Below are positions 40,568-49,324 of a DNA stretch of 64,000 nucleotides, in pieces. Under the pieces are notes generated by a model, which made no database searches, had not been told where the DNA came from, and saw nothing but the letters and a program-made list of their open reading frames with translations. The translations under genes were made by a program, and so were the position numbers. Position 1 is the stretch's first letter. Every line of letters starts with the position of its first letter. The DNA comes from Fermentibacter sp964564435 (GTDB lineage Bacteria; Fermentibacterota; Fermentibacteria; Fermentibacterales; Fermentibacteraceae), in assembly GCA_964564435.1 (NCBI GenBank), contig CAZMAT010000007.1, forward strand, positions 58,089-122,088, in the 5' to 3' direction.

Positions 40568-41698
40568 TTGTTTTACGCCCACATGATCCTCGGAGCACTG
40601 ACAGGGCTCCAACTCGGATGGTCGATCGCTCCTGCGACCGCCTCCACGACGGGATCCGTCGACGTGAGCGTCCTGATAGAGGACGGCGACCTGGTCTTCG
40701 TCATGGAGGAGGGCTCGGGTAGGGCTTCTTTCGAGATGATCGCGTCACTCTCGGATGGAAGCTTCGCCCGTACCGCAGGAACCGTCGAGGAATCCGGGCT
40801 GCCCATGCAGCAGGTGCTCCACATCGGGGGCGTCAGGGCCGGCAGCTACGATCTCGAACTCACCGTGCGCGATCTCGAGTCCGGGAGGACCGAGGACCGC
40901 TCGTTGCGCATAGAGGTCCCGGCCCGCACCGGAGAGGGGTGGTCCTCCTCCGGCATAACGATCCTGGGTGAAACCGAACGTCTGGCCGGCGATGCCTCCT
41001 GCTCGTGGCAGGTGTACCCCCCCGAAGGGGAGCCTTATCCCGACTCCCTGCGCGCAGGCTTCCTCATAGCCGACGGCCGTGGAGACACCATGCTCGAAGG
41101 CTGGCTCGAGGGTTCGTCCCAGGGCCGTTTCACCGGAACGATCCCGCTCGGTTCCGTGCCATCGGGTTCGTACGACCTGATGCTCGCCGCCGTGCTCGGA
41201 TCCGATGTCCTCGTCTCCTCCGCCTCCCGCATCGAGGTCGAGGAGGTCTGGGATGTCTGGGGTGGAAACGCCCAGAAGACCGCCGACTTCGTCAGACCGA
41301 TAGCGGACGGCGATCTGCTCTACGACCTCGAGACAGCGGAGTCCGAGACCGGCAGGCGTGCAGTGATGTCCGAGTTCTGGAAGCAGATGGACCCGACGCC
41401 CATGACCAACGCGAACGAGTATCTGGAGTCCTATCTGGAGCGGCTCGACGTCATCATGGACAGGTTCTCCACCCAGGGGACCCCCGGCATCGAGACCGAC
41501 ATGGGAAGGGTCTGGGCGCTCCTGGGGGAGCCGGACATCATACAGGACATGCCTTTCGAGACCGACAAGATACCCTACCAGGTCTGGAGCTACTTCACGC
41601 CTGCCATCACCGTCCTCTTCGTGGACAACTACGGCTGCGGCAGCTACGACCTGGTCACGTCATGGGCGGACATACGGAGGGTCTATGAGAGGATCTGA
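40568..41698 (+). CDS. GWxTD-domain protein 1 (divergent motif)
   Basis: 376 residues from TTG 40568 (GGAAAGG 10 nt upstream; ATG 40583 is the alternative). The N-terminal hydrophobic segment looks like a signal peptide. A beta-rich region follows (about 35-225), then the GWxTD domain (about 255-376) with FWKQMDPTPMTNANEYL, MGRVWALLGEPDIIQ and YQVWSYF. The name-giving GWxTD is changed to GIETD. The domain is common in the FCB group and neighbours, with unknown function. The stop overlaps the start of the second copy by 14 bp. Confidence 0.8.
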   Translation: MFYAHMILGALTGLQLGWSIAPATASTTGSVDVSVLIEDGDLVFVMEEGSGRASFEMIASLSDGSFARTAGTVEESGLPMQQVLHIGGVRAGSYDLELTVRDLESGRTEDRSLRIEVPARTGEGWSSSGITILGETERLAGDASCSWQVYPPEGEPYPDSLRAGFLIADGRGDTMLEGWLEGSSQGRFTGTIPLGSVPSGSYDLMLAAVLGSDVLVSSASRIEVEEVWDVWGGNAQKTADFVRPIADGDLLYDLETAESETGRRAVMSEFWKQMDPTPMTNANEYLESYLERLDVIMDRFSTQGTPGIETDMGRVWALLGEPDIIQDMPFETDKIPYQVWSYFTPAITVLFVDNYGCGSYDLVTSWADIRRVYERI

Positions 41699-43016
41699 AA
41701 TGCTCGCGGCCCTCTGCCTGCTGAACGCGGGCTCCGTCCACTCGGCCTCCGGACTCGCCACCGTATCCGACGGCGGCATCGAGTTCAGCATCGACACGGC
41801 CGTGTTCCTCCAGTCGGGATCCGGATCGCCGATGCTGGAACTGTACGTCAGCATCCCGGTCGGGCAGCTCGCCAGAACGGACGGAGACCTCGCTACGTTC
41901 CAGACCGATGCGGTGCTCACATCCCCGGAGGGTGACACCCTCGAGGTCCAGCAGTGGATCTCCGAGGTCGAGTGGAGCGAGGACAGGTCGGTCGTCAATG
42001 CGACCGTCATGGCAGTGCCTCCTGGAAGCACGGACATCTCGGTCACGATCTCGGATCTGGGCAACGGACGGAGAGGAACCGCATCCAGGACGGTCGATGC
42101 CGCACCGGGTTCCCGGATCAGCGAGCTGGAGATCGCGAACGCCGTGATGCCCAGCCTGGAGGATTCCCAGAACCCTCTCAGGAAGGGCGAATGGGTCGTC
42201 TTCCCGGCCGCTGACGGCAGGTTCGACCTGCCGGGCGAGGGCACCGCATACATCTATTTCGAGGTGTACGGTGCCGCCGGGACGGTCATCTCCAGACAGA
42301 GCAGGCTGACCGACGCAGGAGGAGCATACCTCTTCGCAAGACCGTGGGATGCCCTGGAGATCCCGGAAGGAGCCGGCGCGGTGGGGTTCCTCGACAGCAT
42401 AGACCTCGGCGCGGCGCGGAGTTCCGGGCTCCACTTCATAGAGACGGCTGTCATCGCAGGCGGCGACACTATCACAGAGAGCAAGCCGGTGATGATCGCC
42501 AGGACCTCCGGTGAGACGGAACCCCCGCCGCAGGCGGGGGCGGACGGGTCGGACCCATCCGGCTACATGTCCCAGTTCTCTCTCATCCTCTCGGGAAGCG
42601 AACGGACAGTGCTGGAAGGGCTGACCGGCGACGAGGCCAGGGATCGGTTCTATCTCCAGTACTGGGCCGCACTGCCAGCGGGGGAGAGGGAGGACTTCGA
42701 GGCACGTTGCGACGAGTCCGAGGTCTATGCCACCATCTTCCGGGAAGGCTGGCAGACCGACAGGGGAAGGGTCTTCATCCTGTTCGGGCGTCCCGACGAG
42801 GTCGAGAGAGCCCCGATCCAGGTGGACATCCTCCCCTACGAAACCTGGTCCTACTTCGGACAGGGGACGGAGACATTCGTCTTCGTGGACAGGGACGGGT
42901 CGGGCAACTACGAACAGGTCTACTCGACGGTTCCCGGAGAGGTATCGTACTCCAACTGGCGTTCCATGCTGAACCCCGTGGGAGCGGATACGACGGATGA
43001 CGAATTTGAATACTGA
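41685..43016 (+). CDS. GWxTD-domain protein 2
   Basis: 443 residues. A short signal-like N-terminus is followed by a beta-sandwich region (about 20-300), and the C-terminal domain contains FYLQYWAALPAG, then GWQTDRGRVFILFGRPDEVER and YETWSYF, the canonical motif set. It overlaps GWxTD protein 1 by 14 bp, so the two are translationally coupled and probably form a pair. Likely periplasmic or outer-membrane associated. Confidence 0.85.
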   Translation: MRGSEMLAALCLLNAGSVHSASGLATVSDGGIEFSIDTAVFLQSGSGSPMLELYVSIPVGQLARTDGDLATFQTDAVLTSPEGDTLEVQQWISEVEWSEDRSVVNATVMAVPPGSTDISVTISDLGNGRRGTASRTVDAAPGSRISELEIANAVMPSLEDSQNPLRKGEWVVFPAADGRFDLPGEGTAYIYFEVYGAAGTVISRQSRLTDAGGAYLFARPWDALEIPEGAGAVGFLDSIDLGAARSSGLHFIETAVIAGGDTITESKPVMIARTSGETEPPPQAGADGSDPSGYMSQFSLILSGSERTVLEGLTGDEARDRFYLQYWAALPAGEREDFEARCDESEVYATIFREGWQTDRGRVFILFGRPDEVERAPIQVDILPYETWSYFGQGTETFVFVDRDGSGNYEQVYSTVPGEVSYSNWRSMLNPVGADTTDDEFEY

Positions 43017-43110
43017 CGCGTATCTGATCAGGTCCGGCGGCCCCTCCGGCGCCGGCAGGTCGCATTCCGACAGCGGCGCCACAATGCCGCTCGTCAGGAG
43101 GAGGTTGAGT

Positions 43111-45591
43111 ATGAGAGCGATGACGGGATCCCGCCTGGCTGGCCTTCTGTCGACCATTGCGGTGTTCCTGTTGCCGAACCTCGGGATTGGCGTGGCGAAC
43201 GCCCTCGACGTCGGGGAGACGATGGACCTTTACGTCCCCGATCTCAAGGAATTCCCCGATCCCGTGGAACTGCACCAGTTCACCTGCGTCGCCGTTTCCG
43301 AGCATGCCTACTGGCTGGTCCAGGACACCTGCTCCATCGACTACGACGCCACCGAAGGCCTGCTGATGTGGGACAACTGGATCAACCAGGAGGATATCGA
43401 CAGCCTGGTGGCCAACTTCGAAGGCGGCGAGTTCGACGTCTACTCCACCATCTCCTCGACGATGGCCGCTCCCGTAGACACCGACGGGGATCCCAGGATC
43501 TACATGGTCTACGCCACGATCCCTGACAAGACGCAGGACAGCAACAACCCCAACCGCACGGTCCTGACCTACGTCGATCCCAGCGACCTTGCCGACAGCA
43601 CCATGAACAACCACGACATCGTCTACTTCAACCTGCATGCCTACTACCAGAATGCAGGCGCCCTCAACCTCGCCAGGCAGCTCAGGCAGTTCAACATGGC
43701 CAACGGCCTGGCCATGCTGGCCAGGCAGTCGATCAACCCCGCCACCGACTACTTCCTGGTCCGTGGCCTGGGCCAGGTCGGCATGTACAACTGCTTCGGC
43801 CTGCTCACGACCACCACGGGCAACCTCGGTCTCAGGCTCCACATGACCGAGTTCGAGAAGGATCCCATCCGCAGGCTCGACGGCTGGGACTCCAACACCG
43901 TCAAGTTCGACTACGCCAATAACCTGGGGCAGGAGTTCCTCTGGCTGATGTACCTCAGGCAGAGGGTCGGTGAGGAGATCATCCCCGAGCTGATGCAGTC
44001 GGACACCACCGGCATGCTGGCGATCGCCAGGGCGGTGGATCCCTCGGTCCCGGACAGCGTCGCGATTGAGACCAATGTCATACCCCTGTACACCGACTGG
44101 CTCATCACGAACCTCATAGCCGAGTTCGAGACGGAGATAGGCGGAGGCATCTACTACTACGACTTCCTGGTGAGCGAGGACTACACCTTCAGCCACGCCA
44201 CGAACAACTTCGCCTGCAACACCGAGATCGGCGGCTACCCCTTCCCGCTGACGACCACGGACACGGAACGCAACGATACGTCCAACGACATGCAGTGGCT
44301 CGAGTCCTACTGCTGGTCGACCCAGTACATCGTGTTCAACCCCGGATACGAGTCATATCCGCAGGTGTTCATCAATGGCGAGTACAACCCCGGAATAGGT
44401 GCCGGCTCCCTCGCCGACGCCACCTGGAGCGCCGCGCTGGTCAGCATGAACGCCGCCGATGACGCGGTTGCAGCCATCCAGTACATCCCCCTGAACGACC
44501 TGTACAACGGCAACTTCAGCCTGACGGGCGGGGGCACGAACTTCCTGGTGCTCGCAACCGTGAACCCCAAGGGCACCAGCGAGTTGCTGAGCTGGAACCT
44601 GAGCCAGGATCCGATCGGTGCCAATGCTCTCCTCTCGCCGTTCCAGAACCTGGCAGATCCCGACATGATACACTTCTTCTCCCTGCTCGCAGACCCCGAG
44701 TCCAATGCGGCCGAGGGCTTCGACTGGGTGGGGCCGATCTTCTCGATCTCCCACCTGGACAACCTCGGGGTGCCGGACTCCGTCGTCACGCCGCTGATGA
44801 CGTCGCTGGCCGAGCCCCTCTGGACCAGCGTCACCAGCCTGTGGGACGAGGGCAACTTCGAGGCCGCCGTCACAGGGTACGACTCATCGGGTCACGAGGC
44901 CACGGTCGTCCGTGAGCTCGCCGCAGGCACCATCGGCGCCAACGGCCTGAGTCTCGGCCTGTCGAACGCCTCGTTCGAGGTGGCCGCCGGTGCCGCCTCC
45001 CCCGAGCAGTACGTCGTCCTGTTCCAGACCGACATGCTCGGCCTCACCGGCCAGGGCTCGGTCTCCGTGGAGAGCGTCGAACCCGCGATGACGGGCATCT
45101 TCGAGGGCCCCGTCAGCCTGTCCGACATCTCTGCCGGGACCATCTCCTTCCCGGCGGACACGCGCGAAGGTGCTGTCTACCGCTGGAATGACGGTTCCTG
45201 GACGAGACTGGACAGCTACTGGCAGAGCGGCAGGATGTACGCGTGCGTCAGCGACGGAGGCATCTATGCCTACGGCGATGCGCCGGGCGTGGCATCCCCC
45301 GAGATACCCTCGACATTCGTCCTCTCCGGGAACGCCCCCAACCCCTTCAGCTCCGAGACCATGATCAGCTTCAGTCTCCCGAGCGCGGGAAGGGCCTCCC
45401 TGAGGGTCTATGACATGACCGGAAGACTCGTCCGGACCATAGCAGACGAAGACATGGCAGCGTCCGTGCATTCGCTGGTGTGGGACGGGAGAGACGATTC
45501 CGGCGACAAAGTCGGTGTCGGAGTTTATTTCTGCCGGCTCGAGGCCAATGGGCACGACGCCGTCCAGAAGATGCTCCTCATCGCCGAGTAG
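43111..45591 (+). CDS. Secreted sorting-domain protein, apparent inactive M30-like metallopeptidase
   Basis: 826 residues. ATG 43111 is fixed by AGGAGGAGG 6 nt upstream; a signal peptide spans about 1-32. Residues about 120-330 follow the layout of hyicolysin-type (M30-like) secreted peptidases, with an NNHDIVYFNLHAY strand, a helix, an FLVRGLGQVGMY helix and a WDSNTVKFDYANNLGQEFLWLMYLRQRVG helix. Where HExxH is expected the protein has ARQLRQF (R189, Q190, Q193), and the glutamate of the second helix is R218, so zinc binding should be lost. The last about 85 residues (NAPNPFSSETMISFSLPSAG ... GVGVYFCRLEANG) are a FlgD/type-IX sorting domain. The pseudo-enzyme reading is inference. Confidence 0.65.
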   Translation: MRAMTGSRLAGLLSTIAVFLLPNLGIGVANALDVGETMDLYVPDLKEFPDPVELHQFTCVAVSEHAYWLVQDTCSIDYDATEGLLMWDNWINQEDIDSLVANFEGGEFDVYSTISSTMAAPVDTDGDPRIYMVYATIPDKTQDSNNPNRTVLTYVDPSDLADSTMNNHDIVYFNLHAYYQNAGALNLARQLRQFNMANGLAMLARQSINPATDYFLVRGLGQVGMYNCFGLLTTTTGNLGLRLHMTEFEKDPIRRLDGWDSNTVKFDYANNLGQEFLWLMYLRQRVGEEIIPELMQSDTTGMLAIARAVDPSVPDSVAIETNVIPLYTDWLITNLIAEFETEIGGGIYYYDFLVSEDYTFSHATNNFACNTEIGGYPFPLTTTDTERNDTSNDMQWLESYCWSTQYIVFNPGYESYPQVFINGEYNPGIGAGSLADATWSAALVSMNAADDAVAAIQYIPLNDLYNGNFSLTGGGTNFLVLATVNPKGTSELLSWNLSQDPIGANALLSPFQNLADPDMIHFFSLLADPESNAAEGFDWVGPIFSISHLDNLGVPDSVVTPLMTSLAEPLWTSVTSLWDEGNFEAAVTGYDSSGHEATVVRELAAGTIGANGLSLGLSNASFEVAAGAASPEQYVVLFQTDMLGLTGQGSVSVESVEPAMTGIFEGPVSLSDISAGTISFPADTREGAVYRWNDGSWTRLDSYWQSGRMYACVSDGGIYAYGDAPGVASPEIPSTFVLSGNAPNPFSSETMISFSLPSAGRASLRVYDMTGRLVRTIADEDMAASVHSLVWDGRDDSGDKVGVGVYFCRLEANGHDAVQKMLLIAE

Positions 45592-45606
45592 GAAAGGAGG
45601 AAGAGC

Positions 45607-46686
45607 ATGAATACCGTCAAGACGCTGTTTCTCCCGGTCCTCTGCGGCGCTGTTCTGTTCGCAGGGTGCAACCCCGAGAGCCCGACACTTCCGGAACCGC
45701 CTGGCGTCCCAGGCCTCTGCGACCAGGGCTGGGAATACTATGCGGCAGGCGACTTCACGAACGCGATGGAGAGCTTCCAGGATGCCATCGACGCCGACGT
45801 GACCTATCCCGAAGCGTATCTCGGCGCGGGATGGACATCCATCCACCTGTCCGACTACTGGGTCATGGCCGACAACTACTTCCACATGGCTCTGCAGCTC
45901 GACCAGGGGAACCAGCCGCTCCTCGCCCACAGCGGGGAACTGGTTCAGGACACCGCCTGGACCGTCTTCGAGTGCGTGAATCCCGTGCTGCCGGACTCCG
46001 TGATGTTCGTGATAACCTCCCTGGGCGACACCCTTCCCGACTGGCCCGAGCCCGGCGACACCACGAAGGTCACCAAGGAGAGGCTGGGGTTCTGGCTGTT
46101 CGGCATCTATGGCGACATGGACTTTACGTACAGGTTCGATGCTCCGGAGAACACGATCTGCATGCTGAACGCCTTCAACAACACCGCGTTCGACTACAGC
46201 ACGGTGGACAGCGTGGCGGGCGGGTACGTCTACCTGACCGCGCCGCATACCTTCATCACCGTATCCGGCGACTCCCTGCACATCTGGATCGGTGCTGACG
46301 ACCACCTGTCCTTCGACTACGAGACCTACCAGCCCGGCACGCTGACGCAGACCTCCTACGACGCCCTGGCTGGCTGGGCCCTCCTGCAGGAGATCCGCGA
46401 CGCCAACGGCGACAGGCTCCTGGGATGCTCCGCAGCCCGGGCGCTTTTCGAGGGCAGCCCGGACTACTCCTTCGGCCTGGGCACGTCGCATGCCGACCTC
46501 GAGGAGATCAATCCCGTGAACATCATGGGAACGGCCGCCTCGATGGCTGTATCGGAGCAGTGCTACAGGTACGCGCTCAACTGCTGCAGGACGGTGGGAT
46601 ACGCCCTGGATCTCAATCCCAACGCACCCTTCTTCCTGCCGAATCTCCTGAGCGAGATAGAGGCGATGCTGGCCTACTCCGAGTAG
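45607..46686 (+). CDS. TPR-containing lipoprotein
   Basis: 359 residues. The lipobox LFAGC (Cys20) follows a hydrophobic leader. Two TPR-like units (about 38-110, GWEYYAAGDFTNAMESFQDAIDADVTYPEAYLGAG) resemble assembly-scaffold lipoproteins. The remainder is beta-rich and ends in a helical stretch (EQCYRYALNCCRTVGYALDLNP). AAAGGAGG lies 7 nt before the ATG, and the gene starts 15 bp after the sorting-domain gene. It is the last gene of the envelope block. Confidence 0.75.
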   Translation: MNTVKTLFLPVLCGAVLFAGCNPESPTLPEPPGVPGLCDQGWEYYAAGDFTNAMESFQDAIDADVTYPEAYLGAGWTSIHLSDYWVMADNYFHMALQLDQGNQPLLAHSGELVQDTAWTVFECVNPVLPDSVMFVITSLGDTLPDWPEPGDTTKVTKERLGFWLFGIYGDMDFTYRFDAPENTICMLNAFNNTAFDYSTVDSVAGGYVYLTAPHTFITVSGDSLHIWIGADDHLSFDYETYQPGTLTQTSYDALAGWALLQEIRDANGDRLLGCSAARALFEGSPDYSFGLGTSHADLEEINPVNIMGTAASMAVSEQCYRYALNCCRTVGYALDLNPNAPFFLPNLLSEIEAMLAYSE

Positions 46687-46701
46687 CCGGCTGACGTGAT
46701 G

Positions 46702-46731
46702 GCAGGGGCCCCGCGCGAGCGGGGCCCCTGC
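46702..46731 (+). terminator. Strong hairpin terminator closing the envelope block
   Basis: A 13-bp perfect stem (GCAGGGGCCCCGC with GCGGGGCCCCTGC) closes a GCGA loop, 15 bp past the stop at 46686. Confidence 0.8.
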
Positions 46732-47051
46732 TCATGCCCCTCCCCTCCCCGTCCCGTCTCCCGATCCCGCGGACCCCGGCGATGCAGTTGCGGATCCATG
46801 TGCCGGTACCGGCCTCCCGGCCGGGCTGCCGGCACGGTCGGGCACCGATCCCGTCATGGATCGGGGATGCTATTCCCGGTAAGCCGTTGCGCTGAGCTAA
46901 GGCCAGCAGCATGAGCCGGCCATGGCGCGTCCGTGATCGTCACAAGGGCGCGATACCTGACGGGCGTGGCGCAAGGCGAGACCATGAAGCCGGAGTTCTG
47001 CCGGTGTCCGCAGCGTGGATTGCGGGATCCGGGGTCCTCCCGGGGAGGGGA
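46732..47051. other. Non-coding gap between convergent genes with several dyads
   Basis: About 320 bp with no convincing gene. It contains the perfect palindrome GCCGGTACCGGC (46802-46813), a 7-bp stem CCGATCC/GGATCGG with a 6-nt loop (46845-46864) and a pyrimidine-rich start. I see no T-rich terminator for the minus-strand gene ending at 47052; these dyads may serve. Confidence 0.4.
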
Positions 47052-48002
47052 TCAGTCGGAGACGGGAGCGTCTATCCAGTAGATGTCGTAGCTCTCGCCG
47101 GGGTACTGGCGGTCGGAACTGAACGCGATCCAGTCTCCCGAGGGGTTCCATGCCGGGTAGATGTCGTCGGCCTGGTCGAAGGTGACCTGGACCAGATCGC
47201 TCGAACCGATCCGGCCGATCCAGATCTCATGGTTCCCGGTCCTGTCCGAAGAGAATGCGAACCGGCCGTCGCCGTGCCCCCAGCAGGGATGGCGATCGTC
47301 GCCGGAACCGCCGACCAGCTCATGTGGTTCCGAGCCGTCGGGGCGCATCGCCCATATGTCGCAGTCTCCCGCGACTGTCCTCTCGAAGATGATCCAGTCG
47401 CCGTCGGGAGAGTAGGAGGGCCTGAGACAGTCGACGCCCGCAGGTGCATAGAGGGGCATGGGCGCGATGCTGTCGAAGGCCGAGGTCCAGATCCCCCAGC
47501 TCCCGTCCTGCAGGGTGGACCAGACCAGGCTGTCGGCATCGGGCGACCACGACGGGTGGAGGTGCGGGAGACTGTCGTTCACCAGGGTATGGACCGCATA
47601 CTCGTTTCCAGGCATCCAGAGGATCGAGCTGAAGCCCTCCTCGCAGCGGGCCGTGAAGACGATCATCCCGGTGCCCGATGCGCCCACGGTGTCGCACCAG
47701 CAGCCGTTGGGCCCGTTCGACTCGTCCTGGCTCATGAATGTCCGCAGGGACGGGTCGTCGCCGCTCCCTACCTCGAAGCCGTAGATGCCCGGGTTGCCAG
47801 AGTAGTCGCTGCAGAAGAGCAGTATCTCCCCTCCCGGGCTGAAGGCCAGAGCGGTGTCGGAGCAGGGATCGGGCGAGCCGATCATGAATTCCGCCCCGTC
47901 GGGCCATGCATCGGGGCCCTCGGGATTGTTCCCGCAGGAGACCGCGGCGAGGGTCATCAAGGCCGCAACGGCCGGAATAGCGAAGCGAGCTGTCCTGCAC
48001 AT
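47052..48002 (-). CDS. TolB-like beta-propeller lipoprotein (PD40 repeats)
   Basis: 316 residues. A hydrophobic leader with lipobox AAVSC (Cys23) is followed by repeated WD40/PD40 blades. They carry the typical pattern P.WSPDAD..W (HPSWSPDADSLVW), RPSYSPDGDWIIFER, HPCWGHGDGRFAFSSDR and YPAWNPSGDWIAFSSDR. Such proteins resemble the TolB propeller or serve as surface scaffolds. GGGGGAC precedes the ATG. It starts 11 bp after murA and is probably co-transcribed with dnaQ-murA. Confidence 0.78.
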   Translation of the reverse strand: MCRTARFAIPAVAALMTLAAVSCGNNPEGPDAWPDGAEFMIGSPDPCSDTALAFSPGGEILLFCSDYSGNPGIYGFEVGSGDDPSLRTFMSQDESNGPNGCWCDTVGASGTGMIVFTARCEEGFSSILWMPGNEYAVHTLVNDSLPHLHPSWSPDADSLVWSTLQDGSWGIWTSAFDSIAPMPLYAPAGVDCLRPSYSPDGDWIIFERTVAGDCDIWAMRPDGSEPHELVGGSGDDRHPCWGHGDGRFAFSSDRTGNHEIWIGRIGSSDLVQVTFDQADDIYPAWNPSGDWIAFSSDRQYPGESYDIYWIDAPVSD

Positions 48003-48013
48003 GATGTCCCCCG

Positions 48014-49324
48014 TCAAGCCGGAGGCCCGGCCTCTATGGACGCGCCGAGCGCCCGCAGCCTCTCGACCAGGTTCTCGTATCCCCTTTCGATCTGGTGCAC
48101 ATTCCTTATCAGGCTGCGCCCCTCGGCGCAGAGCGCCGCCGTGAGGAGCGCCATGCCGGCCCTTATATCCGGGCTCGAGACATCGGTTCCCCTGAGCCTG
48201 GATGGCCCTTCGACGACAACCCGGTGAGGGTCGCAGAGAATGATCGAGGCTCCCATCGCCACGAGCTTGTCGACGAAGAACAGCCTGCTCTCGAACATCT
48301 TCTCGAAGATCAGCACGGTACCTCGCGACTGGGTGGCCGTCACCACGGCCGTGCTCGTCAGGTCGGGCGAGAAGCCGGGCCAAGGGGCGTCGTACACCGT
48401 GGGGATCGCGCCGCCCCTGTCGGATACGATCTCGAGGCCGTGACTCCCGTCGACGACGACGTCTCCGCCGTCGAACGAGATCTCCACGCCGAGCTTCCCG
48501 AGCCCGTTCATCGTGGGTTCGACGATCGAAGGATCTACTCCGCGTATCCTCACGCCCTTCCCGCAGCAGGCCGAGAGGCCGATGAAGCTGCCGACCTCGA
48601 TGTGGTCGGGTGCAACCCTGTGGGATGCTCCTCCGAGGAGGCCGCCGCGGCCCCTCACAACCAGCCGGTTCGTCCCCGCACCTTCGATCGAAGCGCCCAT
48701 GGACGTCAGCAGGAGGGCGAGATCCTGGACATTGGGCTCGCATGCCGCGTTGTAGACCACCGTGGTCCCGGACACGGCGGAAGCGGCCATCATCACGTTC
48801 TCGGTGGCCGTCACCGAGGGCTCGTCGAGCAGCATCTCCGCCCCCCGGAGCGAGCACCCTTCGAACCGGTAGGAGCCTCCTTCGATGGCCACCTCTGCGC
48901 CGAGGGCCTCGAGCGAGATGAAGTGCGAGTCGAGCCTCCTGCGCCCGATCACGTCACCTCCGGGGGGGGGGAGCGCGAGCCTCCCGCAACGGGCGAGCAG
49001 CGGCCCGGCCAGCAGTATGGACGCCCTGATGGACCTGGCCTTGTCGAAGTCCAGCCTGTCGGGATCCACCGAGGAGGCGGTGAGGGTCACGGAACGCTCT
49101 TGCCAGTCCTCCTCGACGGAGACGCCGAGGCCCGCCAGGAGCTCGAGCATCGCATGGACGTCGCGGATGGAAGGCAGGTTCTCGAACCGGACCGGTTCGT
49201 CGGTCAGCAGGCATGCCGCGAGCTCCGGCAGGGCGGCGTTCTTGCTGCCCGACGGCACGAGCGTGCCCGAGAGCCCGGCAGGCCCCTCGACAAGCCAGGA
49301 ATCCTGCGGGAGCGGCCCCTTCAC
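48014..49324 (-). CDS. murA: UDP-N-acetylglucosamine 1-carboxyvinyltransferase, Cys-to-Asp active-site variant
   Basis: 436 residues from GTG 49324, which overlaps the exonuclease stop (GTGA). The first committed peptidoglycan step adds enolpyruvate to UDP-GlcNAc. GSKNAALPELAA carries the catalytic Lys (Lys28), and the inverted alpha/beta prism fold is evident throughout. In the loop normally reading GGCAIG the protein has GGDVIGRRRLDSH, giving Asp124 in place of the Cys that fosfomycin alkylates. The same exchange occurs naturally in mycobacteria and chlamydiae, so fosfomycin resistance of this enzyme is expected. Confidence 0.92.
   Translation of the reverse strand: MKGPLPQDSWLVEGPAGLSGTLVPSGSKNAALPELAACLLTDEPVRFENLPSIRDVHAMLELLAGLGVSVEEDWQERSVTLTASSVDPDRLDFDKARSIRASILLAGPLLARCGRLALPPPGGDVIGRRRLDSHFISLEALGAEVAIEGGSYRFEGCSLRGAEMLLDEPSVTATENVMMAASAVSGTTVVYNAACEPNVQDLALLLTSMGASIEGAGTNRLVVRGRGGLLGGASHRVAPDHIEVGSFIGLSACCGKGVRIRGVDPSIVEPTMNGLGKLGVEISFDGGDVVVDGSHGLEIVSDRGGAIPTVYDAPWPGFSPDLTSTAVVTATQSRGTVLIFEKMFESRLFFVDKLVAMGASIILCDPHRVVVEGPSRLRGTDVSSPDIRAGMALLTAALCAEGRSLIRNVHQIERGYENLVERLRALGASIEAGPPA

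Noticed and set aside
46880..46910. tRNA-like string on the minus strand (GGCCTTAGCTCAGCGC...)
   Set aside because: The D-arm-like TAGCTCAG is present, but the D-stem does not close, and no anticodon stem, T-arm or acceptor pairing can be made.
47052..48857. N-terminal extension of the propeller lipoprotein into the murA region
   Set aside because: The frame is open upstream, but the lipoprotein signal starts at 48002 with a good ribosome-binding site, and the extension is antisense-like, low-complexity Arg/Gly sequence over murA.
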